Of a stretch of 64,000 nt of DNA, positions 18,236-26,100 are shown in pieces. Every line of letters starts with the position of its first letter. Within the stretch, counting starts at the first letter, position 1. The notes under the pieces are model-generated. The model ran no database searches. It had not been told where the DNA came from and saw nothing but the letters and a program-made list of their open reading frames with translations. Position numbers and translations under genes: made by a program. The DNA is taken from positions 1 to 64,000 of the forward strand of contig CALUTT010000028.1 of assembly GCA_944323775.1 (NCBI GenBank). The letters are read 5' to 3'. The DNA comes from an uncultured Bacteroidales bacterium (GTDB taxonomy: Bacteria > Bacteroidota > Bacteroidia > Bacteroidales > UBA932).

Positions 18236-18275
18236 ATAAAAAAACAGAACTCCTAATTTTTTTAGTAGTTCTGTT
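18236..18275 (-). terminator. Rho-independent terminator after the 194-aa membrane protein gene
   Basis: A perfect 9-bp stem (AACAGAACT at 18243-18251 and AGTTCTGTT at 18267-18275) is followed, read on the minus strand, by a run of seven T. It ends the sigma factor/membrane protein operon before the BlaI promoter region. The loop carries one copy of a direct repeat discussed under findings. Confidence 0.7.
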
Positions 18276-18286
18276 AATTTTTTTAG
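18254..18286. repeat. Pair of 12-bp direct repeats, 21 bp apart, upstream of blaI-like gene
   Basis: TAATTTTTTTAG occurs at 18254-18265 and again at 18275-18286. The 21-bp period equals two turns of the helix, placing both on the same DNA face. The position, 50-85 bp before the repressor start, suits an operator, but A/T-rich repeats next to a terminator can also be chance. Confidence 0.45.
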
Positions 18287-18314
18287 GATATTGGCTTCCC
18301 GAGAGCGTGCCGGC

Positions 18315-18899
18315 CTATTCTCCGAGTTCGTCTATCTGTCTGAGAAGTTCATCGAGCATTGCATTCTGCTGTCTGTCGTGGATTGCACCGCAGATGCCCC
18401 CACCGAGCAGGCCAAAGCCGCATCCGCTGAGGAATCCGCGCATCAGGTCACTGTCAAGTCCTGCATCGAGCGTTTCTACCACTACCCAGATGAACCACAG
18501 AACAATGAAAGGGAAGGCGAATTGTTTCCATCTTTTTTTGAGTTTTTTCATTCTTATAATCTCTTTGCCGGCCAGTGCGAGGTTTTCTCCCATCACGTCG
18601 GAAGGCCGTATCCTCCATGTTGAGAATATCGTGAATGCAACCGCGGCGAGCAGGAACAGGGCCGTGACCGCCCCCAGAGCGAAACTCAGTCCCACTATGT
18701 GATGCAGTATCCGATAGCAGAATGCTGCTCCCAACAGTCCGGCCAGGGACAATACGGCGGTGTGCCTTTTGACCGTGCTCAGTTTGTCCTTCATGGAACG
18801 CCTTATGTGTTCCTCGGTGATGACGGTCTGATGTTCGAGTTTTTCGTGAAGCAGCATTATTTCCCGCCTCATCCGTTCAATATCTGTGTAACTGTCCAT
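18315..18899 (-). CDS. Membrane protein cotranscribed with ECF sigma factor
   Basis: 194 residues from the ATG at 18899, 11 bases after the sigma factor stop; longer in-frame starts lie inside the sigma gene. A soluble N-terminal helix (about 1-45) precedes four hydrophobic segments at roughly 48-70, 73-96, 123-147 and 155-175, and a short cytosolic tail. No known catalytic motif is present. Genes in this place often encode an anti-sigma factor or a membrane partner of the sigma factor, but no zinc-binding anti-sigma motif is visible, so that role is only suggested by position. Confidence 0.8.
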   Translation of the reverse strand: MDSYTDIERMRREIMLLHEKLEHQTVITEEHIRRSMKDKLSTVKRHTAVLSLAGLLGAAFCYRILHHIVGLSFALGAVTALFLLAAVAFTIFSTWRIRPSDVMGENLALAGKEIIRMKKLKKRWKQFAFPFIVLWFIWVVVETLDAGLDSDLMRGFLSGCGFGLLGGGICGAIHDRQQNAMLDELLRQIDELGE

Positions 18900-18910
18900 C
18901 TTGTTTTGTT

Positions 18911-19387
18911 TTAGTCGTTTGACATTGATTTCAACTGTTCCTTTATCCGGATCAGACGGACGGAAACATTCTTGGTGCTGATGCCGACAATCTGGCCGAT
19001 TTCCTCGTAGCTGAGGTCTTCGAGCCACAGCAGGACTATCGCCCTGTCGAAGGGCTGCAGAAGTGATATCCTTCTGTGCAGAAGCCTCAGCTGTCTGTTG
19101 TCCGTATCGCTCTCATCGAAAGGGTCTATGTCAACCCTCAGTGGAAGGCTGTCTTTGGATTTCTTTTTTCTGGTAAAGCTGATGCAGGTGTTCAGACTGA
19201 CTCTGTAGACCCATGTCCTCACACTGCTGCGTCCTTCGAATTTCTCAAAGCCCTTCCAGAGGTTGACAAGGACTTCCTGAACTAGGTCGTCCACTTCATG
19301 TCTGTCTTTTGAGAACATATAGCACACAATGTATATCGTGCTCTTCTGTTCCCGGACCATTTGCGCAAATTTCCTTTCCGTTTCCAT
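18911..19387 (-). CDS. ECF-type sigma-70 factor
   Basis: 158 residues, the usual length for an ECF sigma factor. Region 2 is visible at about 10-75 (DRHEVDDLVQEVLVNLWKGF, then RTWVYRVSLNTC) and region 4 at about 105-155 (LSYEEIGQIVGISTKNVSVRLIRIKEQL), with a short linker and no region 1 or 3. It is followed by a membrane protein gene that could control it. No FecR-type anti-sigma or TonB receptor lies nearby, so it does not look like a polysaccharide-utilisation sigma factor. Confidence 0.94.
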   Translation of the reverse strand: METERKFAQMVREQKSTIYIVCYMFSKDRHEVDDLVQEVLVNLWKGFEKFEGRSSVRTWVYRVSLNTCISFTRKKKSKDSLPLRVDIDPFDESDTDNRQLRLLHRRISLLQPFDRAIVLLWLEDLSYEEIGQIVGISTKNVSVRLIRIKEQLKSMSND

Positions 19388-19490
19388 CTTTTTCTGAATT
19401 CCTTGCCCATTAGACGCGGGACTGCGCGAAAAACTACACTGACTTGGGAAAAACTCACATCACATTATGGAACCCCGTTACATGCCGGAG

Positions 19491-21380
19491 TTACCGCACA
19501 CGGTTCATGCCTCCATCAGCGCCATGAAGACTTCCGGATTGCGTATTTCTCCGTCGGAGGGTGCCTTTGCCTTTCGGTATGAAACTGTTCCGCGATACGG
19601 CGAAGCCTGCCTTTTCCGAAAGGAAGGAATTGATGCTGAAGCCATTGTCGCGCACATGTCCGAGCAAGGCCGCCTTCATGCCCAGGATGTACCAGAAGTC
19701 CTCCATGCGCTGCTTGAGTACGGCGGCAACGGATTTGTTGTCGGTCTGCGGACGAACCTTGTCCATCAGTGAAACCAGTTTCGCTACCGCGTCCGAGAAA
19801 TATGCTGCGCCTGCCTTTATCCTTTCCTGGAGTATTGGGTTGTCTGCGAGCCGGCGGTACTGTGCGGCGAATTTTCCGGAGACGGGGATGATGTCTTCCT
19901 CAAGCTGTGCGATACATTTTGCGCACGACTCGATATGGCTGTCCCAGTCATGTCCGCTGCCGTTTTTCATTGCTGTTTGGAGAGCCGTTGCTGCACTCAA
20001 AGTCTCCCTGAACCCGAAGAGTTCGTCGAGGCAGTGGATCAGGTAGTCCCTTGCCATGGCGCTGATGTCCTCGTCACCGGGGACATGTCTGCCTGCGTCC
20101 CGGTTGAATTCGTCTACAGTGGCGTCGCTTATTATAGAGCCGAAGCCGATTCTCTCACCGAGGACCAGCCCTTCAATGGTGCGGCATCTGCTCAGGGCGA
20201 CATAGGTCTGTCCGTGGCTGAATGCAGCTCCGGAGCAGATTATCGCCTTGTCGAAGGTGAGTCCCTGGCTCTTGTGTATGGTGATTCCCCATGCCAGTCT
20301 GAGAGGATATTGCCGGAAGGTGCCGATGATCTCTTCCTCTATTTCGCCACTTGTGTCGTTGAGTACATATCTGGCGTTCGTCCATTCGGCAGGGGATACC
20401 TCGATTTCTTTTCCGTCATCTGCGAGACGTGCCGTGATTCTTGTCTCGTCTATTGATGATATCGTGGCGATGGTACCGTTTACATACGCTTTCTGCGGGC
20501 TGATGTCATTCTTTATGAACATTACCTGGGCACCTTCCTTCAGGTGCAGTTCAGTCTCGGCCGGACATGAACTCTCGGGGAAATCGCCATCCACTGTGGC
20601 TGTAAAGCTGTATTCCTTTTTCCTGATTCCGTCAAGTTTCCGGGAATTGAGTTCCGCGGCCTGTCTGTTGTGGGTGAAGAGCCTGATGTATCCCTGCGAG
20701 TCGGGCGGGTCGAACTCGGGTAAGTACCTTGAATTCAGACGCTCCAGAGTCGCCCTTGTGCACCTGTTGTCGCGTATGCTGTTGAGTATGGCGATGAATC
20801 CGTCGTCCTGCTGCCTGTAGATGTGCTGGAGCTCGATGCAGCAGTACGGAGTCTGTCTAAGTGCAAGGCTGCTGAAGAAATACGGGCTGGGATAGTATTG
20901 CCTGAGCAGCTCCCAGTCCTGGCTTGTCGTGACCGGAGGAAGCTGGTGGATGTCTCCGATGAGCAGCAGCTGCACTCCGCCGAAGGGCATTGAACTTTTT
21001 CTTGCTCTCCTGAGCGCATCGTCGACCGCATCAAGCAGGTCTGCCCTGACCATGCTTATCTCGTCTATTACAAGCAGGTCGAGACTGCGGATTATCTTCA
21101 GCTTTTCACGTGTGAAGCTGTATCTGTATCTGGCGCCCTTGCTGTATGCGATTCCGGGAAGGAAAGGCGTGAACGGAAGCTGGAAGAACGAGTGTATGGT
21201 CATCCCGCCTGCATTGATTGCGGCGATTCCGGTGGGTGCAAGGACTATCATGCGCTTGCGTGATGAAGCGGACACTTCCTTGAGGAATGTGGTCTTGCCT
21301 GTACCGGCCTTTCCTGTCAGAAAAAGGCTGGTCCCCGTTTCTTCGACTATGCGTCTTGCCTGTTCCAGTTCTTTGTTCAT
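19491..21380 (-). CDS. Pif1-like superfamily 1B DNA helicase
   Basis: 629 residues. Motifs in order: Walker A GKAGTGKTT near 23, motif Ia (LAPTGIAAINAGG near 47), Walker B DLLVIDEIS near 103, motif III (LLIGDIHQLPPV near 135), and the C-terminal UvrD-like block with WGITIHKSQGLTFDKA near 365 and ALSRCR near 396. About 200 further residues at the C-terminus are helical with no clear assignment; many Bacteroidales relatives carry such tails. The enzyme should unwind DNA 5' to 3' using ATP. It stands alone; a TATCTTTG -7 box on the minus strand at 21434-21441 could be its promoter. Confidence 0.92.
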   Translation of the reverse strand: MNKELEQARRIVEETGTSLFLTGKAGTGKTTFLKEVSASSRKRMIVLAPTGIAAINAGGMTIHSFFQLPFTPFLPGIAYSKGARYRYSFTREKLKIIRSLDLLVIDEISMVRADLLDAVDDALRRARKSSMPFGGVQLLLIGDIHQLPPVTTSQDWELLRQYYPSPYFFSSLALRQTPYCCIELQHIYRQQDDGFIAILNSIRDNRCTRATLERLNSRYLPEFDPPDSQGYIRLFTHNRQAAELNSRKLDGIRKKEYSFTATVDGDFPESSCPAETELHLKEGAQVMFIKNDISPQKAYVNGTIATISSIDETRITARLADDGKEIEVSPAEWTNARYVLNDTSGEIEEEIIGTFRQYPLRLAWGITIHKSQGLTFDKAIICSGAAFSHGQTYVALSRCRTIEGLVLGERIGFGSIISDATVDEFNRDAGRHVPGDEDISAMARDYLIHCLDELFGFRETLSAATALQTAMKNGSGHDWDSHIESCAKCIAQLEEDIIPVSGKFAAQYRRLADNPILQERIKAGAAYFSDAVAKLVSLMDKVRPQTDNKSVAAVLKQRMEDFWYILGMKAALLGHVRDNGFSINSFLSEKAGFAVSRNSFIPKGKGTLRRRNTQSGSLHGADGGMNRVR

Positions 21381-21507
21381 GTCCGATCGGTTCCTGACGA
21401 ATCCGCAAATTTATTCCATGCGGCGGTAAAATACAAAGATACGTCATCATTTACTGCTGGCAGTCACTGAATTGGCTTGCTGCCTGGTTAAAGATGAAAA
21501 AAATGAG

Positions 21508-21515
21508 TATATTTG
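21508..21515 (+). promoter_or_regulatory. Probable -7 box for the lipocalin gene
   Basis: TATATTTG matches the Bacteroidetes -7 consensus TAnnTTTG exactly and lies 28 bases before the lipocalin ATG. No TTTG is present at the expected -33 spacing. Confidence 0.5.
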
Positions 21516-21542
21516 GACATTGATTATAAAATCCTCAAAACC

Positions 21543-22079
21543 ATGAAGAAGCTCATCATGTCGGCGGCGACAGCCGTTCTGTTTTCCGCCGTGTCATGCT
21601 CCGCAGTGACAGGGCATGACAGCACCCCGGTCTCTCAGCTGGATCTTCAGCGCTATCTCGGCACCTGGTATGAAATTGCCCGCTACGACCACAAGTTCGA
21701 GCGTGGAATGGATGATGTGACGGCAGAGTATTCGGTTACCGACGACGGGAAGATCCTCGTCATCAATTCCGGATGGAAGGACGGCGTCAGAAAAGTCGCC
21801 GAAGGCAAGGCCAAGTGCCCGGATCCGGTCGGCAATCCTGCACATCTGAGGGTTTCTTTCTTCCTGTTTTTCTATGCCGACTACAACATTCTGTATATTG
21901 ATCCAGGATACACGCACGTGCTGATCGGCAGCAAGAGTGACAAGTATCTCTGGATAATGTCCAGGACCCCGACCCTGGATGAATCAGCCCGGAACGCTAT
22001 TCTCGAAGAAGCGGCCAGGCGAGGCTATGACACCTCGAAACTGATTTGGGTCAATCACGACAGGTCAAGCGTCAAGTAA
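21543..22079 (+). CDS. blc: Lipocalin-family outer-membrane lipoprotein (Blc-like)
   Basis: 178 residues from the ATG at 21543, which puts a lipoprotein signal at the N-terminus (LFSAVSC, Cys19); an upstream start would add ten residues. The lipocalin signature GTWYEIARYDHKFERGM near residue 41, the YSV and GKAKCPDP strands and the C-terminal W/R motif (LWIMSRTPTLDE) match bacterial lipocalin Blc. Such proteins bind fatty acids or lysophospholipids at the outer membrane (family knowledge). Confidence 0.93.
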   Translation: MKKLIMSAATAVLFSAVSCSAVTGHDSTPVSQLDLQRYLGTWYEIARYDHKFERGMDDVTAEYSVTDDGKILVINSGWKDGVRKVAEGKAKCPDPVGNPAHLRVSFFLFFYADYNILYIDPGYTHVLIGSKSDKYLWIMSRTPTLDESARNAILEEAARRGYDTSKLIWVNHDRSSVK

Positions 22080-22083
22080 GAAA

Positions 22084-22115
22084 AATCCGCGGGAGAGCAA
22101 TTGCCCCCGCGGATT
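22084..22115. terminator. Bidirectional terminator between lipocalin and malic enzyme genes
   Basis: A perfect 10-bp stem (AATCCGCGGG at 22084-22093 with CCCGCGGATT at 22106-22115) sits between two convergent genes. T-rich tails follow on the plus side and a run of five T on the minus side, so it can serve both. Confidence 0.85.
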
Positions 22116-22147
22116 ATTATTTTCAAGGTTGACTGTTCGTGTAACGG

Positions 22148-24427
22148 TCACTTTGCCGGTACGGCCTCGGCTGCGGCAATCATTCCGAGATTGATCAGAG
22201 AACGTGCACTTGCCGATTCCGGAACGATGTGTACGTTTGCCGTGTCAAGCCCCATAAGTATAGGACCGTTCACTTCTGCGCCGCCGAGCATCTCGACCAG
22301 TTTGTACGAGATGTTGGCAGAGGCGAGGTTGGGGAATATGAAAGTGTTCACCTCCCTGTCTCCGAGTTTGTTGAAAGGGTACAGGCGTGCCCTGGTCTCC
22401 CGGTCGAGGGCGATGTTGGCCTTCATCTCGCCGTCTACGAGTATGTCGGGATACTTCTCGTGCAGTATTTCGACCGCTTTTGCAACCTTGACAGAGCGGG
22501 AGCCCTCGTCTGTTCCGAAGTTGGAGTATGAGAGCATCGCGATTACCGGTTCGATACCGAAGCGGCGTACCGTCTTGGCGCTCATGCGCACGATTTCGAC
22601 CAGGTCTTCTGCGCTCGGTGAAGGGTTGACGGCGGTGTCGGCGAAGAACATGGGACCGCGTTTTGTGGTCACTATTCTCATTGCGGCGAGCCTGCGCTCT
22701 TCCGGAAGTCCGAATACCTGGCGTACGAGCCCGAGTGCCTCGATGTAGTTGTGCCCGTATCCGAGAAGAGTCGTGTCAGCGTCTCCGGCCGAGATCATCA
22801 TCAGCGTGAACCAGTTGCGCTTCATCATGAGCTTTATGGCCTCGTCATGGTTGACACCGCGGCGGCTCATCTTGCTGTACAGCAGGTTGGCGTAGCGTTC
22901 GCGCCTGTCCTTCTCCTCATCGCTGCGGAAGTCGAGTATATAACGGTCGTCGAGCGAGAGGTTGTGCTTTTCGAGTATCTCGTGGATCTTCTCCTTGCTC
23001 CCTATGAGGACAGGCGTTGCGACTCCGTCGGTCAGCAGGTGAATCGCCGCCTTGATGGAATTGATGCTGTCTCCTTCGCTGAATGCCAGCCTGCGTGGAG
23101 TGGCCGTGCATGCCATGGAACGGATTGACCGCATGAGCTTGTCATCGCGGCCCATGCGTTTCTCGAGCTCCTGCGCGTAGGCGTCCCAGTCCGTAATGGT
23201 CTTTCTTGCCACGCCGGATTCGATGGCGGCTTTTGCGACGGCCATTGAAATGTGCGTTATCAGTCGTGGATCAAGGGCTTTCGGGATAAGGTATTCGCGC
23301 CCGAAGGAGATGTCGTTGTCGTTGTATGCGGCTGCAACCATATCCGGTACCGGTTCCTTGGCGAGTGCGGCAAGTGCACGGACGGCGGCTATCTTCATCT
23401 CGTAGTTGCTCTTGGTTGCGCGCACGTCGAGCGCTCCGCGGAATATGTACGGAAAGCCAAGAAGGTTGTTCACCTGGTTGGGATAGTCGGAACGTCCGGT
23501 GGCGAAGATTATGTCGGGACGTGCGGAGTGGGCGACTTCATAGCGTATCTCCGGATTCGGATTGGCGAGGGCGAAGACTATCGGGTCCTTGGCCATGCTT
23601 CTGACCATGTCTGCGGTCAGAACATCGGCGACTGAGAGCCCCAGGAACATGTCTGCACCCTTGATTGCCTCTTCCAGGGTATTGACATCCCTTGAGGTTG
23701 CGAATGTGGCCTTCACAGGATTGAGGTCAGTCCTTCTGGTGGAGATGACACCCTTGCTGTCGCACATCACCATGTTCTCAGGCCTGACTCCCAGTGCAAG
23801 ATAAAGTCTGGCACACGAGACGGCTGCAGCGCCGGCTCCGTTCACCACGACCTTTACGTCTTCAATCTTCTTCCCGCAGACTTCAAGGGCATTGAGGAAC
23901 GCCGCAGCGGAGATGATGGCCGTTCCATGCTGGTCATCGTGCATCACCGGTATCGACAGTTCGTCACGGAGGCGCTCTTCGATTTCGAAGCATTCAGGCG
24001 CCTTGATGTCTTCCAGGTTGATGCCGCCGAAGGTTACGGATATGTTCTTTACTGTCTCGATGAATTTCTCCGTGTCCCGGGTGTCGACCTCTATGTCGAA
24101 CACGTCAATGTCGGCAAAGGTCTTGAACAGGAATCCCTTGCCTTCCATTACAGGCTTTCCTGCCTGGGCTCCGATGTTTCCAAGTCCCAGGACGGCAGTT
24201 CCGTTTGAAATCACGGCTACGAGATTGCCCTTGTCCGTGTATTTGTATGCATCGTCGGGATTCTTCTGGATTTCCAGGCACGGCTCGGCTACTCCCGGAG
24301 AATAAGCAAGAGAAAGGTCTTTCTGGGTACTGTAAGGTTTTGTAGGGATAACTTCGATCTTTCCCGGGCGGCCTTCTGAGTGATAGGCCAGAGCTTCATC
24401 CCTGAAGCTTTTCTTATTTGTTTCCAT
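22148..24427 (-). CDS. maeB: NADP-dependent malic enzyme with phosphotransacetylase-like C-terminus
   Basis: 759 residues. Residues 1 to about 425 are the malic enzyme (YSPGVAEPCLEI near 40, GNLVAVISNGTAVLGLGNIGAQAGKPVMEGK, and the nucleotide-binding VVVNGAGAAAVS near 193). Residues about 430-759 are the phosphotransacetylase-like domain found in MaeB, probably regulatory (YGHNYIEALG, TTKRGPMFFADTAVNPSPS). It oxidatively decarboxylates malate to pyruvate and makes NADPH. The chain is full length. It is convergent with the lipocalin gene and in the same direction as oxyR, 117 bases downstream of it. Confidence 0.96.
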   Translation of the reverse strand: METNKKSFRDEALAYHSEGRPGKIEVIPTKPYSTQKDLSLAYSPGVAEPCLEIQKNPDDAYKYTDKGNLVAVISNGTAVLGLGNIGAQAGKPVMEGKGFLFKTFADIDVFDIEVDTRDTEKFIETVKNISVTFGGINLEDIKAPECFEIEERLRDELSIPVMHDDQHGTAIISAAAFLNALEVCGKKIEDVKVVVNGAGAAAVSCARLYLALGVRPENMVMCDSKGVISTRRTDLNPVKATFATSRDVNTLEEAIKGADMFLGLSVADVLTADMVRSMAKDPIVFALANPNPEIRYEVAHSARPDIIFATGRSDYPNQVNNLLGFPYIFRGALDVRATKSNYEMKIAAVRALAALAKEPVPDMVAAAYNDNDISFGREYLIPKALDPRLITHISMAVAKAAIESGVARKTITDWDAYAQELEKRMGRDDKLMRSIRSMACTATPRRLAFSEGDSINSIKAAIHLLTDGVATPVLIGSKEKIHEILEKHNLSLDDRYILDFRSDEEKDRRERYANLLYSKMSRRGVNHDEAIKLMMKRNWFTLMMISAGDADTTLLGYGHNYIEALGLVRQVFGLPEERRLAAMRIVTTKRGPMFFADTAVNPSPSAEDLVEIVRMSAKTVRRFGIEPVIAMLSYSNFGTDEGSRSVKVAKAVEILHEKYPDILVDGEMKANIALDRETRARLYPFNKLGDREVNTFIFPNLASANISYKLVEMLGGAEVNGPILMGLDTANVHIVPESASARSLINLGMIAAAEAVPAK

Positions 24428-24544
24428 TGTCTGTCAATTTCGTAAAAACTCTGCAAGTTACTAATAATTTTGTTGATATGGGACGCTGCAGGGCATGGAT
24501 CATAGCATTTTTCGCCAGGCCTCATATGCTTTGAGTAGAGTGTC

Positions 24545-25513
24545 TCATATCCTGATTGCGAATTTCCGCAGTCGCGCGTCCAGCATGTTCTCGGGGACGA
24601 TTTTCTTTATGCATCCGGCTATTATGTTGAGCAGCCCCTCCCTCAGGTAGCCCTCACGTATGGCGATCGAGATCTCCCGTACCGGGACACATGAGCTGCA
24701 CTGCGGATCTTTCTTGTCCCGGGTCTCTCCTACAATCGGCCTTACATTCCTTCTCTGTCCGCTGTCCAGAAGGGGGACGTGCATTTCCGGGATAACGGTG
24801 TAGCCTCCGTTCCTGTCCACTATCCTTATCAGGTTGTCGATGCTGCCTGCCTGATATTCCGTATGTGTCCGTCTGCGGTTATGGCAGAAGCTGAACACCT
24901 GGCTGCACAGGCAATGTCCTTCCTCAAGTATCCACAGGCGGTCGGACGGCAGCTGTGAGGCCGGGATTTCCTCCAAGTCGTGCAACGGGTCGGAAGGGGA
25001 GACGTAGGCGACGAACCTTTCATAATACAATGGTATTTCAAGAATACCGCGCTGTCCAGTCGGTGTCGACAGTATTGCCATGTCTATTTCGGAATTCAGA
25101 AGTCTGGATATCATGGATCCTGTCCTCATTTCATAAGCCTTCATGTGGATGCCCGGGTGCGTGGCAGTTATGTCTGCGAAAAGGTCTGGAAGAATATAAG
25201 GTGCGACGGTCGGAATCAGTCCTATGGAGACTTCTCCCTCTTCCTGGCCCCTCTCGCTGCGTACGATTTCTTCTATCTGGGCGGCATCGTGGAGCGTGGC
25301 CTTAGCCATGGCTATGATCTTCTCGCCTATGGCGGTAGGCTTTACGGGATGGGAGTTCCTGTCGAAAATAGTGACGTCAAGTTCCATTTCCATGTTCCCT
25401 ATGGCCGTACTCAATGTCGGCTGCGTTACTCCGCATGCCTGGGCGGCCTTTACGAAATTTCGGTAGGTATCAACTGCAACAACGTACTTCAAGGTATTCA
25501 GATTTGTCTTCAT
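24545..25513 (-). CDS. oxyR: OxyR-type LysR regulator of peroxide response
   Basis: 322 residues from the ATG at 25513 (a TTG at 25522 is an unlikely alternative). The LysR helix-turn-helix is at about 5-60 (FVKAAQACGVTQPTLSTAIGNME). In the sensor domain, EEGHCLCSQVFSFC places Cys201 and Cys210 nine residues apart, the spacing of the disulfide-forming pair of E. coli OxyR; an extra Cys203 lies between them. Oxidation should switch the protein between DNA-binding states (family knowledge). It is divergent from the thioredoxin gene, which fits a redox regulon. Confidence 0.92.
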   Translation of the reverse strand: MKTNLNTLKYVVAVDTYRNFVKAAQACGVTQPTLSTAIGNMEMELDVTIFDRNSHPVKPTAIGEKIIAMAKATLHDAAQIEEIVRSERGQEEGEVSIGLIPTVAPYILPDLFADITATHPGIHMKAYEMRTGSMISRLLNSEIDMAILSTPTGQRGILEIPLYYERFVAYVSPSDPLHDLEEIPASQLPSDRLWILEEGHCLCSQVFSFCHNRRRTHTEYQAGSIDNLIRIVDRNGGYTVIPEMHVPLLDSGQRRNVRPIVGETRDKKDPQCSSCVPVREISIAIREGYLREGLLNIIAGCIKKIVPENMLDARLRKFAIRI

Positions 25514-25538
25514 TGAGGACAATTTTTAACTTTGGGTG

Positions 25539-25546
25539 CAAATATA
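25539..25546 (-). promoter_or_regulatory. -7 box of the oxyR promoter
   Basis: Read on the minus strand this is TATATTTG, an exact match to TAnnTTTG, 25 bases before the oxyR start. A candidate -33 TTG is spaced too closely (16 bp) to be certain. Confidence 0.5.
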
Positions 25547-25580
25547 TAGATTTTTTCAATGACAATATATATTATATTGA

Positions 25581-25612
25581 TTTGTTTTATATGCAATCCA
25601 ATTCTATCTTTG
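25581..25612 (+). promoter_or_regulatory. Bacteroidetes-type promoter of the thioredoxin gene
   Basis: TTTG at 25581-25584, a 20-bp spacer and TATCTTTG at 25605-25612 match the -33/-7 consensus of the primary sigma factor perfectly. The predicted 5' leader is about 45 bases. The oxyR promoter faces the other way about 35 bp upstream, so one OxyR site could serve both. Confidence 0.85.
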
Positions 25613-25660
25613 CAATCACAGACAGGAAAAGAATATAAATAATGATTAAATCTAAAAGAT

Positions 25661-26017
25661 ATGAGTGCCATTAAGCTTGACAACAAGGCTTTCAGGGAGA
25701 AAGTCTATGATTATGAGAAGAACCAGAACGAATGGAAGTTTGAAGGAGACAAGCCGGCGATAGTTGACTTCTTTGCAACCTGGTGCGGCCCGTGCAATGC
25801 CATGGCTCCGGTTCTTGAGGAGCTTTCGGACGAATATGCCGGCAAGCTGGACATATACAAGGTTGACGTTGACAATGAGCCTGAGCTTTCAGCCCTGTTC
25901 AGAATCAGGTCTATTCCGACGCTTCTGTTCATACCTGCGGACGGGACCCCGTCAATCAACGTGGGTGCACTGCCCAAGGCGCAGCTCAAGAGGATAATCG
26001 AGGAAAAACTGCTTTAG
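25661..26017 (+). CDS. trxA: Thioredoxin
   Basis: 118 residues with the active site WCGPC at 41-45, the preceding VDFFAT strand, VDVDNEPELSALF and the cis-proline motif SIPTLLFI near 83-90. No signal peptide, so it is a cytoplasmic disulfide reductase. The N-terminal 20 residues are slightly longer than in E. coli TrxA. It is divergent from oxyR, has its own strong promoter and is followed by a strong terminator, so it is a single-gene transcript. Confidence 0.96.
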   Translation: MSAIKLDNKAFREKVYDYEKNQNEWKFEGDKPAIVDFFATWCGPCNAMAPVLEELSDEYAGKLDIYKVDVDNEPELSALFRIRSIPTLLFIPADGTPSINVGALPKAQLKRIIEEKLL

Positions 26018-26039
26018 TCTTGCGATTGTCCGAAACGGG

Positions 26040-26076
26040 CACGCCCTGTACTCCTGGAGGGTACAGGGCGTGTTTT
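26040..26076 (+). terminator. Rho-independent terminator of the thioredoxin gene
   Basis: A perfect 12-bp stem (CACGCCCTGTAC at 26040-26051, GTACAGGGCGTG at 26061-26072) with a 9-base loop is followed by TTTT. It lies 22 bases after the stop codon. Confidence 0.9.
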
Positions 26077-26100
26077 GTGTATGGTAAGATCCAGGGTCGT

